Shown piece by piece: positions 36,669-44,774 of a stretch of DNA of 55,030 nucleotides. The stretch is from a bacterium (GTDB lineage Bacteria > Patescibacteriota > Minisyncoccia > 1-14-0-10-42-19), in assembly GCA_030690215.1 (NCBI GenBank), contig JAUYHD010000011.1, positions 1-55,030 on the forward strand, read 5' to 3'. The notes beneath the pieces were generated by a model. That model was given only the letters and a program-made list of their open reading frames with translations. It made no database searches and was not told the origin of the DNA. Positions within the stretch are counted from its first letter, which is position 1; each line of letters begins with the position of its first letter. A program made the translations under genes and the position numbers.

Positions 36669-36802
36669 AAGATTGTAGTTTGTGTGAGTGTGAGTAGTTC
36701 GTAATTAGAAAAAATTTTCGCTTTCATTTAAGCGTTTTATGGTAACCCCAAATACTAATTACAAATTACTCATTACTCAAAATTTGAGCGTTAGCGAAAA
36801 TT

Positions 36803-37288
36803 TTACGTATGCCTATCGGCAAGCACGAACGCACCAAACGAGTACGGCTTTACCGCGGCTTCAAATCCGTATCCTTTCACCATGCCCACAACAGCATCTA
36901 TTAAATCACGCGTCGGGCCATTCTCGCCTACATCCAAATGAACCGTCAAATTATTGTTCCAAAAAAATTCTTCTCCAAGTTTATCCTTAAGGGCGCTTCG
37001 CAATTCCTGGGTAAATACAATTGACCGCATCGTCTCCTTAAAAATTCTGTCCTGAAGCGTCCCGCATTTTTCGGGCAAAGAACGCGACCAAAAATATCTC
37101 CCTCCATTCCCTATGCGGTGCACCCCCACCGCCGTCACAAAACATACTTCTTTTTCGGCGCGAGAGTCGCTCCCTACCACAATGTGATAGCGTACATCAG
37201 GTTTTTGGCGGATATACGAAACAAGCTCTTCTATGAGCCCATCAAAAGTAAAGCTTCCTACACTATTATGAAAATGTTGGTGAGTCAT
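36803..37288 (-). CDS. YkuK-like (DUF458) RNase H-fold protein
   Basis: YHIVVGSDSRAEKEVCFVTAVGVHRIGNGGRYFW...HLDVGENGPTRDLI. Confidence 0.8.
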   Translation of the reverse strand: MTHQHFHNSVGSFTFDGLIEELVSYIRQKPDVRYHIVVGSDSRAEKEVCFVTAVGVHRIGNGGRYFWSRSLPEKCGTLQDRIFKETMRSIVFTQELRSALKDKLGEEFFWNNNLTVHLDVGENGPTRDLIDAVVGMVKGYGFEAAVKPYSFGAFVLADRHT

Positions 37289-37289
37289 A

Positions 37290-37434
37290 CCCCGTTAGGC
37301 TAAATCGAAAAACGTCTTTCTTACAAAACCGCAGAAGATATTTCGATGTTTACCTTTGTTTGTACTTTTAATATTCATACTTTGTATTACCCCGCAAGAC
37401 GTAAAGGTTTTGCTTTCGATTTTGCCATACGGGG
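37290..37434 (+). mobile_element. Type B element, copy B3 (145 bp)
   Basis: CATA-CCCCGTTAGGCTAAATCGAAA...TTTCGATTTTGCCATACGGGG-CATG. Confidence 0.8.
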
Positions 37435-37446
37435 CATGTATTTCTA

Positions 37447-38259
37447 TTATAAAAGACTGCTCTGGACATCAGAGTGAAGCTGATATTCCTTGTCGGTACG
37501 ACGCGCGCGAAGAATTCTATCAAGCTTAAATATGCGATTCCCCTTGCGAAGGTGGCAATATCCCTCAATAGTTGCCGTATTCAATGTATATACGTCAACT
37601 AATCGGGTATTGAGCGAACCGCCTCCATGTTCAGGATTTTTTGTCACATAATCAATTTCAACGCTCCTTCTGGAATCAAACGCGTCTTTCAATACCTGGA
37701 ATACATTCCCCTGGAACTCTTCACCCCATCGCACAGGAATAGACACCTCGCCCAACGCGTCACGCGGAACGAACTTTATATGTCCCTGCTTTTTCCCATA
37801 TTCATATAATTCCTTTGTAACTTTTACATCTTGCACGCAATAATCTTTAACTTCCTGTATCCGTCCTTCGCGAAACCACTGGAGTGCTTGTAACCCGTCA
37901 GCGCTCTTTGAGATGCTCAATGTTGTCCGCGCCAGATTATCAAGCGACACGCGAAACCCTACTCCGCGTACTACATCATCCATCATATCAAGCATGGGAA
38001 CTTCTTGCAGATTAATAGATGTGTACGGCTGAAGCACGGGAATATCAAATCCTGTGATATTAAACCCAACCAACAAATCAGTACTGCGTATCATGTCTTC
38101 AAATTTCTGTAATTCGTGCTCCTCAAATACATGATACTTGTCATCATCCGATGTGTGAGCGGCAAGAACAGAAATACCGAGTTTATCCACAAAATCGCGA
38201 CCGCCGACTTCGGCAAATTCTTTTTTTGTTTCAATATCAAAAACGATAATATTTTTCAT
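37447..38259 (-). CDS. DEDD-type exonuclease with C-terminal WYL-like domain
   Basis: IIVFDIETKKEF, FNITGFDIPVL, VKDYCVQDVKVT; C-terminal RRSVEIDYVTK...EGYCHLRKGNRIFKLDRI. Confidence 0.75.
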   Translation of the reverse strand: MKNIIVFDIETKKEFAEVGGRDFVDKLGISVLAAHTSDDDKYHVFEEHELQKFEDMIRSTDLLVGFNITGFDIPVLQPYTSINLQEVPMLDMMDDVVRGVGFRVSLDNLARTTLSISKSADGLQALQWFREGRIQEVKDYCVQDVKVTKELYEYGKKQGHIKFVPRDALGEVSIPVRWGEEFQGNVFQVLKDAFDSRRSVEIDYVTKNPEHGGGSLNTRLVDVYTLNTATIEGYCHLRKGNRIFKLDRILRARRTDKEYQLHSDVQSSLL

Positions 38260-38369
38260 TGGAAATGATTATAGCACAAAAAAAAATAATCACAACACCC
38301 ACATGTAAAGCGGTTATTCAAAAAGAAGGCCGTACGGCCTTCTCCCCGGCACGCGTCCCGGCAATGGCA

Positions 38370-38771
38370 TTAAAATGGAGCATCAATCGCAAATATACCC
38401 GCCCCCATTATGACTAACGAAAGCGCGATAATAAGCAGGGCAAGTTCAAATTCCCATCCGTTTACAAATCCCTTTTTGCGCGCAACTAATACAATCGCAA
38501 AAAACATATTAACCGCAAGCAAGAGTGCTACGGGCTGAACAAAAAGTCCGATAATAAGAAGAGCGCCCCCGAAAAATTCAAGAATACCTATCCAAAGAGT
38601 CCACGCTGTCGCGGGGCGAAGACCCAGACTTGCAAAAAATGCCTTAGTTTCCGAGAATTTCTTAAATAATTTTGGATATCCGTGAAGAATAAAAATAACA
38701 CCCAAAAAAACCCGCAGAATAAAGGGAACCGTAAACCAAAAATCAAATAATTGAGGAAATACGCTTGGCAT
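38370..38771 (-). CDS. DoxX family membrane protein
   Basis: RVFLGVIFILHGYPKLFKKF...LEFFGGALLIIGLFVQPVALLLAVNM. Confidence 0.85.
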   Translation of the reverse strand: MPSVFPQLFDFWFTVPFILRVFLGVIFILHGYPKLFKKFSETKAFFASLGLRPATAWTLWIGILEFFGGALLIIGLFVQPVALLLAVNMFFAIVLVARKKGFVNGWEFELALLIIALSLVIMGAGIFAIDAPF

Positions 38772-38942
38772 ACTATTCTATTCCTACGAAATTACGAACC
38801 TCTACGAAAGTACGAAATAGAAATTAAATTTTTTCGTACTTTCGCGCTTTTTCGTATGTTCATAGGCTTTATCTTTTTCGTATTTTCGTACAGTTTCGTA
38901 TGTTCGTAGGAAATCTTGCCATACGAAGCATGTACATCTATA

Positions 38943-39614
38943 TTATACATGTTTTTGGAGCCATGCAATAATATCATCTTCCAGTTTTTGATATACGGAA
39001 AATAGATGAATGCCGTGCCCCCCCGTCTCAAAAATTTTTATATGTTTATTCTCTGAAGCAACTGCATCAAAAATTTCTTTGCCCATAACCGTAGCCGAGA
39101 TACCATTCCTTCGTATGTCATCTTTTGCCGCAATAATGTAAACATTTTGGTGCCCGGATACAGCACGCGCCGACGGAAGCGTTTGGATGCCATGATAATC
39201 AATACCCGCCGAAAGCATTACCGCTCCGTTTATTTCTTTCTCTTCCGCGAGAATCTGCAAAGCAACATTTGCCCCGATTGATGCCCCTACAACAAAAAGT
39301 GGAATATGGCTCTCATTTTTTTGAAATAAAAATCCCGCACGAGCATCTTCAATGCTTTTTTTTGTTTCATCTTCCGAAAATGACCGATATCCATCGGGAC
39401 CGCCATCCGATTCACCATGTCCCCGAAAATCAATCGCAAGAACCCCAAATCCCTTGCTCTGCAGTTTTTTTGCAAAGCCATCCCATGATTCTTTCGTTTC
39501 GGGCAGCATATGCAAAAGCAAAACGGCGGGACTTCCCTTTTCCCATTTATAATGAGTGCCGATAATAGCTACACCGTCTTTCGTTTTTAATTCTATGCGT
39601 TCTTGCATCTGCAT
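38943..39614 (-). CDS. Alpha/beta hydrolase
   Basis: LLLHMLPETKESWDGFAKKLQSKGFGVLAIDFRGHGESDGG...VVGASIGANVAL. Confidence 0.88.
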   Translation of the reverse strand: MQMQERIELKTKDGVAIIGTHYKWEKGSPAVLLLHMLPETKESWDGFAKKLQSKGFGVLAIDFRGHGESDGGPDGYRSFSEDETKKSIEDARAGFLFQKNESHIPLFVVGASIGANVALQILAEEKEINGAVMLSAGIDYHGIQTLPSARAVSGHQNVYIIAAKDDIRRNGISATVMGKEIFDAVASENKHIKIFETGGHGIHLFSVYQKLEDDIIAWLQKHV

Positions 39615-39663
39615 ATATAATATGATACTATACCACTAACTATGTTTTAAAAGGAGAATATGA

Positions 39664-39960
39664 ATGGCGGAAAAGGCAGAAGAAAAAGATATACGCGCAT
39701 TTGATATGGCAAACGGACTTACCTACATAGGAGAATTTGAAAATCCTGGCAACGGAATTATGCCGAGCCTTAAAAATACCATAATAACAGAGACGCTTGT
39801 AACCACAAATTCAGAAAAAACCCTTGAAAACAAATATAGGGAGCTGTATGAATTATTTGGATTGGGACAAAAAAACTCGCTTGCTTCAAAAATGGTCCTG
39901 ATCACATTAAGTCAAGTAGTCGCAACCCATTTTTTACCAGGTGAACTAACGAAGAAATAA
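39664..39960 (+). CDS. Hypothetical protein
   Basis: 98 aa ORF, AAAAGGAGAATATGA RBS context, terminator downstream. Confidence 0.55.
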   Translation: MAEKAEEKDIRAFDMANGLTYIGEFENPGNGIMPSLKNTIITETLVTTNSEKTLENKYRELYELFGLGQKNSLASKMVLITLSQVVATHFLPGELTKK

Positions 39961-40276
39961 AACCCGCAAGGGTTTTTTTATTATCTGCCCGCGCTATTGC
40001 GCGATTTGTAGGCAACACACCCAGCACATACCTTGTAAGACATACTGACTCATTGGTTTGATGCCTATAAAATATACACAAGATTCAGCATGAGTATAAT
40101 TTCATTTCTCTAATTCCCTCCGAAGGAGGACAGGCGCGCTTGTCTGCCTTCGGCAGAAATAGGCGAATAGTTTATAAAATAGAAAATATGCCCAATGTAA
40201 TTACGTTATGTGCTTAGTGGAATAACCGTAAGGACCCCAATCAACGTGGATACTGTAGTGCAAGTAGTGCGGTTAT

Positions 40277-41569
40277 TCATTTTTTGGGACGATAATATTT
40301 TTTTCCTTTCAGCTCTTTCGGTAAATGCTCTTGGATCACTTTTGCGTCCTTTCCGCCAAAGGCGGATCCTCCTTTGGAGGGAAAATCATGGGCATATTTG
40401 TACCCTTTGCCATACCCCAATTCCTTCATCAAGTTAGTAGAAGCATTGCGCAAATGCAACGGTACAGGAAGGGCTCCTTTCTCTTTCGCATCTTTCCATG
40501 CTTCCATAAGACCCGCGTACGAAGCATTATCTTTTTTAGCAGACGCCAAATACGTAACGCCTTGCGCGAGATTGATTGCCGCTTCCGGCATCCCTACAAA
40601 TGAAACTGCCTGCATAACGGCAACCGCAACAGCAATTGCGGTCGGCTGGGCATTCCCTATATCTTCTGACGCAAATATAACCATACGCCGCGCGATAAAA
40701 CGGGGGTCTTCTCCTCCTTCAAGCATCCGCGTCATCCAATATAAAGCGGCATCCGGATCGGAATCGCGCATTGATTTTATAAAAGCGGAAATAAGAGCAT
40801 AATGCTCTTCTCCCTTCTTATCATATCGGATTGTTTTTTTCTGAAGCGCTTCTTCAATCATTGCGCCGGAAAGGGCTACGGAATCCTTTTTTTCTTGGGA
40901 CAACGCATGCTGTATCGCAAATTCAAGCGCGTTTAATGCTATACGCGCGTCTCCATCCGAAAAATGGACAAGCTTTTGCATTCCTTCTTCTGCAAGCAGA
41001 ATCTTTTTTCCCCCAAAGCCGCGTTTTTTGTCAGACAATGCGTTTTTGATTATTTTTTCCACATCTTTTTGAGCGAGGGATTCAAGGACCAATACAAGCG
41101 AGCGTGACAAAAGGGGGCTTACAAGCGCAAACGAAGGATTTTCGGTTGTGGCACCGACAAGAACGACTGTTCCCTTCTCTACATAGGGCAGAAATACATC
41201 CTGTTGCGTTTTATTAAAGCGATGAATTTCATCAACAAACAATATGGTGCGTTTTTGGTGATGCTTCAAACGGTTTTCCGCTTCCTGAATTACTTTACGC
41301 AATTCGGGAATGCCGGATACCGCGGCAGAGAACGGCTGAAAAAACGATTTTGATTTTTCCGCGATAATATGCGCGAGGGTAGTTTTTCCGGATCCGGGCG
41401 GCCCCCATAAAATAACAGACTGCACAGTATCATGTTCAATTGCTTCCCGAAGGGGCTTGCCCTTCCCCACTATTTTTTCATGCCCGAAAAAACCCGAAAA
41501 ATCCCGCGGACGCATGCGTTCGGCAAGGGGCATGATCTGTAACACTGTGTCATCAAACAAGTCTTTCAT
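40277..41569 (-). CDS. rarA: Replication-associated recombination protein A (AAA+)
   Basis: LAERMRPRDFSGFFGHEKIVG, ILWGPPGSGKTTLAHIIAE, LFVDEIHRFNKTQQDVFLPYVEKGTVVLVGATTENPSF. Confidence 0.93.
   Translation of the reverse strand: MKDLFDDTVLQIMPLAERMRPRDFSGFFGHEKIVGKGKPLREAIEHDTVQSVILWGPPGSGKTTLAHIIAEKSKSFFQPFSAAVSGIPELRKVIQEAENRLKHHQKRTILFVDEIHRFNKTQQDVFLPYVEKGTVVLVGATTENPSFALVSPLLSRSLVLVLESLAQKDVEKIIKNALSDKKRGFGGKKILLAEEGMQKLVHFSDGDARIALNALEFAIQHALSQEKKDSVALSGAMIEEALQKKTIRYDKKGEEHYALISAFIKSMRDSDPDAALYWMTRMLEGGEDPRFIARRMVIFASEDIGNAQPTAIAVAVAVMQAVSFVGMPEAAINLAQGVTYLASAKKDNASYAGLMEAWKDAKEKGALPVPLHLRNASTNLMKELGYGKGYKYAHDFPSKGGSAFGGKDAKVIQEHLPKELKGKKYYRPKK
40350..40386. repeat. Double-hairpin module inside rarA (in frame)
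   Basis: TTTCCGCCAAAGGCGGATCCTCCTTTGGAGGGAAAA; encodes ...SKGGSAFGGKD... Confidence 0.75.
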
Positions 41570-41634
41570 AATAAAAAACACACCCACTCTATCAAAGAAG
41601 CGCCGTTAAGAAGACACGGACACACATCCTGTGT

Positions 41635-42201
41635 CTATTGTTCTTTCAAAAGATAATGATGAAGCACTTTATACTCGGCACCCCCAAATCCCAAAATTGA
41701 CTGCATAATAACTACGGAAGAAGCAGTCCCAAAAAAATGAACACCCTCATCTAATTCCTGCACAGAAAACGACGCAAACGCTTCGGGCTGGAAGCGCGCG
41801 AGCGTCACATGAAGCTCAAAGGGCCGCCGTTCCGGATGAAAATTAACATTTGCGTTTTTTAGTATTCTCTCCATTTGTTCTCCCAATTCTTGCATCACGG
41901 GAGGCATTGGCCCCTCAATCCAAATGAGCCGAGGCGCGTGTGCTGTCGGCCCAAATTGTACGCGTGTAAGCTCTATTTCAAACGAAATAGTATTGCTGAT
42001 AGTCGGCAAAAGAAGTCCTTTTAAAAAATCTATGTGGTGTTCTTCTACAGACCACGGGGGAATAAGCGTGATATGAAGATCATGCGGCTCAGTCCAACGG
42101 ACAGGAATATTTGTTCGCTTTTTAAATTCTTTTTCCCACCCGACTACCTTGCTTTGAAGCACGTCATCTAGCGGAAACGCAAAAAAAATTCTCTTGCTCA
42201 T
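41635..42201 (-). CDS. thpR: RNA 2',3'-cyclic phosphodiesterase
   Basis: RIFFAFPLDD, HDLHITLIPPW, PFELHVTLAR: paired HxT motifs of 2H phosphoesterases. Confidence 0.88.
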   Translation of the reverse strand: MSKRIFFAFPLDDVLQSKVVGWEKEFKKRTNIPVRWTEPHDLHITLIPPWSVEEHHIDFLKGLLLPTISNTISFEIELTRVQFGPTAHAPRLIWIEGPMPPVMQELGEQMERILKNANVNFHPERRPFELHVTLARFQPEAFASFSVQELDEGVHFFGTASSVVIMQSILGFGGAEYKVLHHYLLKEQ

Positions 42202-42239
42202 TATATATAGAATATCACATCCGGACCCAATTAAAAATT

Positions 42240-42270
42240 CCCTGCTTATTTTGAATAAGCAGGGAATATA
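42240..42270. terminator. Hairpin terminator
   Basis: TTCCCTGCTTATTTTGAATAAGCAGGGAA. Confidence 0.55.
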
Positions 42271-42277
42271 TTTATTT

Positions 42278-43789
42278 TTATTTTAAATAATATAGATGAA
42301 TAATTGAAGTAGCTCTGCGATTGAGCAACTCCCCTATGCGTGAAAAAGTAAACCCAAATGTATCCCGCAATTCTTCCACTATGCACTTACGAACATAAAG
42401 CACCTCACTGCTTCTGTCAGCGCTCAAAAGTTTTTCTTTAGAAACGGCATATTTCTTTACAATAGAATCTAAAAGCGCATTGTCATTTGCATGAAGGATA
42501 CCCGGAAAAAAATTCCGTTCCATAAGTTTCTTGCGAAGTTCCTTTGGAGGACCCCAGGAATTAAAAAAAGAGTCGATCTTTTTTGTGGGCGCACTTGCTT
42601 TCAAAAAAGCTAGCATGATTGCAACTTGTCTTGCATAATAAAAATCATTTTTAGTTGCATATTCTTCTTTGCGTCTACGCCTTGTGATATCCTTGGATGC
42701 AACACTAAACGCTTCTGCGGTTTTCTCAACAATATAATTAAGAGACGCACCACCAGGCAATGAATCATACAATTCTTTAAAAATAACGCACGTGCGATCC
42801 CATTGCATCACGCCCTCAGATGCAGAAAAATCCTGGAGACCATCTACAAAACACTTTGCCCTCTCCCAAAGTTCATGTGTGCGCAATTTTTCTTTTATTT
42901 TCTCAAGATCTTTTTGAGCTTTTGCAAGAGAACAACTCAATCTCACGCTTATTTCTTGGAAGGTATGCTCTTTTGTATTACCCAAGCCATAATATAGGGT
43001 AAGAATTTTACGCTCCCCATTAGTAAGAAGCGCGTCACGAAGAACTTTATGTACAAACGCTTGCAAGTCACTCTCACTCGCAACGTCTTCCTGCGACACC
43101 CTTTCGTCAACGACATAATCAACTAAAACGCCTTCGTCGTCTTCAGAAATAGCACGGCTTGCATCAAGAGAAATCTTTTCGCGCCAAAATTCTTCTGTGA
43201 AAAGCACCCAACGAACTATATTAAAAGGTTTGTCCATTTCCTTCGCGATTGCTTCAACTGTAACATCCCCTTCTTCACTTTTAATCTTATAAACAACTTT
43301 TCTTAACTTGCTTATAGCTGCCATCATACGAGTAGATATTTCTAAACTACCGCTTATAGCATCATACATTTCTTTTCTAACCCACCATCCAGCATACATC
43401 ACAAAACGACCGTCTAGATTATAATCATAGCTTGTAACAGCTTTTGTAAGACCGATCATTCCTTCTTGTATCAAATCAGGCTCATCAAGCACTGGGTTTT
43501 CAAATAAATTATAAGAAAAAGCAAAACTACGCGCGTATTTATGAACAAGTCCTTTATACTTAAGGATAATCTTATTCCTTAAACGTATTCGTTCTTTTGG
43601 GTCTGACGCTTTTCTATATTTCTCAAAAAGCAACAAATCATCGGGGCGATAACAGAACAAATCTTTAAGTTCTTTGCATGAAAGTTTTTTAGATGTTTTA
43701 GAGGGCACTGATCTATTTCCGGTTACCCAATCAATCTCTTCTCGAACAGTAAAACTACTTTCGGCAGAAAGCGTATTAATATTATTCAT
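42278..43789 (-). CDS. Sigma-70-family factor with C-terminal DnaA domain IV-like repeats
   Basis: Region 2-like DLIQEGMIGLTKAVTSYDYNLDGRFVMYAGWWVRKEM, region 4-like ERKILTLYYGLG...TFQEISVRL; C-terminus resembles Bac_DnaA_C. Confidence 0.8.
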   Translation of the reverse strand: MNNINTLSAESSFTVREEIDWVTGNRSVPSKTSKKLSCKELKDLFCYRPDDLLLFEKYRKASDPKERIRLRNKIILKYKGLVHKYARSFAFSYNLFENPVLDEPDLIQEGMIGLTKAVTSYDYNLDGRFVMYAGWWVRKEMYDAISGSLEISTRMMAAISKLRKVVYKIKSEEGDVTVEAIAKEMDKPFNIVRWVLFTEEFWREKISLDASRAISEDDEGVLVDYVVDERVSQEDVASESDLQAFVHKVLRDALLTNGERKILTLYYGLGNTKEHTFQEISVRLSCSLAKAQKDLEKIKEKLRTHELWERAKCFVDGLQDFSASEGVMQWDRTCVIFKELYDSLPGGASLNYIVEKTAEAFSVASKDITRRRRKEEYATKNDFYYARQVAIMLAFLKASAPTKKIDSFFNSWGPPKELRKKLMERNFFPGILHANDNALLDSIVKKYAVSKEKLLSADRSSEVLYVRKCIVEELRDTFGFTFSRIGELLNRRATSIIHLYYLK

Positions 43790-43899
43790 AGAATCCTCCT
43801 TATCAAAAAACTAACAAATCTAAAAAAAATGTAACATATCTTTTTCTAAAAATCAAGCCCCCATCTTGACATTTTATGAAAATGCATTATTATATCCTT

Positions 43900-44729
43900 G
43901 GATATGTTTTTCTGAATGATCGCCCAGCTCCAGTTTTGTAACAGAAATTTGTAGAGGAAATGCACCATCTTTTGTAAACGGTTCCAATGATACAGATGTT
44001 AGTTACAAAACTGGGGCTGGGAGGAAAGTCCGAACACTCCCCCTCACATGAAAAAGCATACTTATTTTTAAAATTCAATCGATACTTCAGACAATAAGAC
44101 CCATGATGGTATCAAAAAAGACTCAAAAACATATAAGCACAAGCTTATAATGCTTTTTCATGTGAGGGGAACAAGGTAGCGTCCCATATCCCGCTCATAG
44201 CGGGATCAAGGATCCCGGCATCTTATAATTCATAAATAGAGGTCGGGAGGTAACACCCGTCGTGCGCAAGCATAGTGGTGCGAGCAGAAACGTCCCGATT
44301 CGAAAGAATCGCGGAGGACCCACATCCCAAGCTAGATGGTCCACCTTCACCATAGGGACAACAAAGTGAAGATGAAACGGCTAAATCCATACCCGAGTGC
44401 AAGGCCGTACTTTCGATGCTTCGCATCGAACGCAGAACTACGCAGAATAAACGCAGAACAACGCGGAAATTTTCCGCGAGGGTCTGCGTCACGTCTGCGC
44501 AAGTCCGCGCTCGACGCGGAGCGTCGAGAGAGTGCCGCAAGATCCCGATAGCAATGTCGGGACCAGATAAATGATCATTGCCAATTTTGTTTGCTGCAAG
44601 CAAACACAAAATTGAGCTCCCGAGCAAGGTCGAGGGACTCTTCGACTACGCTCAGAGTACTCGATTTTGTAATTTCGCTTCGCTCAAACAAAATCGGTAC
44701 AGAATTCGGCTTATAGGAATAATATATCC
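43900..44729 (+). ncRNA. rnpB: RNase P RNA, expanded (~830 nt)
   Basis: GGGAGGAAAGTCCGAAC near 44020, AGATAAATGATCATTGCC near 44566, ACAGAATTCGGCTTATAGG at 44699-44717, candidate P1 GGATAT/ATATCC. Confidence 0.85.
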
Positions 44730-44734
44730 AAAAC

Positions 44735-44764
44735 ACAAAAATCCCGGCTTTCCGGGATTTTTGT
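44735..44764. terminator. Intrinsic terminator
   Basis: AAAAATCCCGGCTTTCCGGGATTTTTG. Confidence 0.65.
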
Positions 44765-44774
44765 TCACACATAA

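Noticed and set aside
37290-37434. Type A/B elements as intrinsic terminators
   Set aside because: No U-tract after the GGGG cap, and copies lie between promoter and start codon or upstream of -35 boxes
44223-44627. 134-aa minus-strand ORF
   Set aside because: Lies wholly within the RNase P RNA gene
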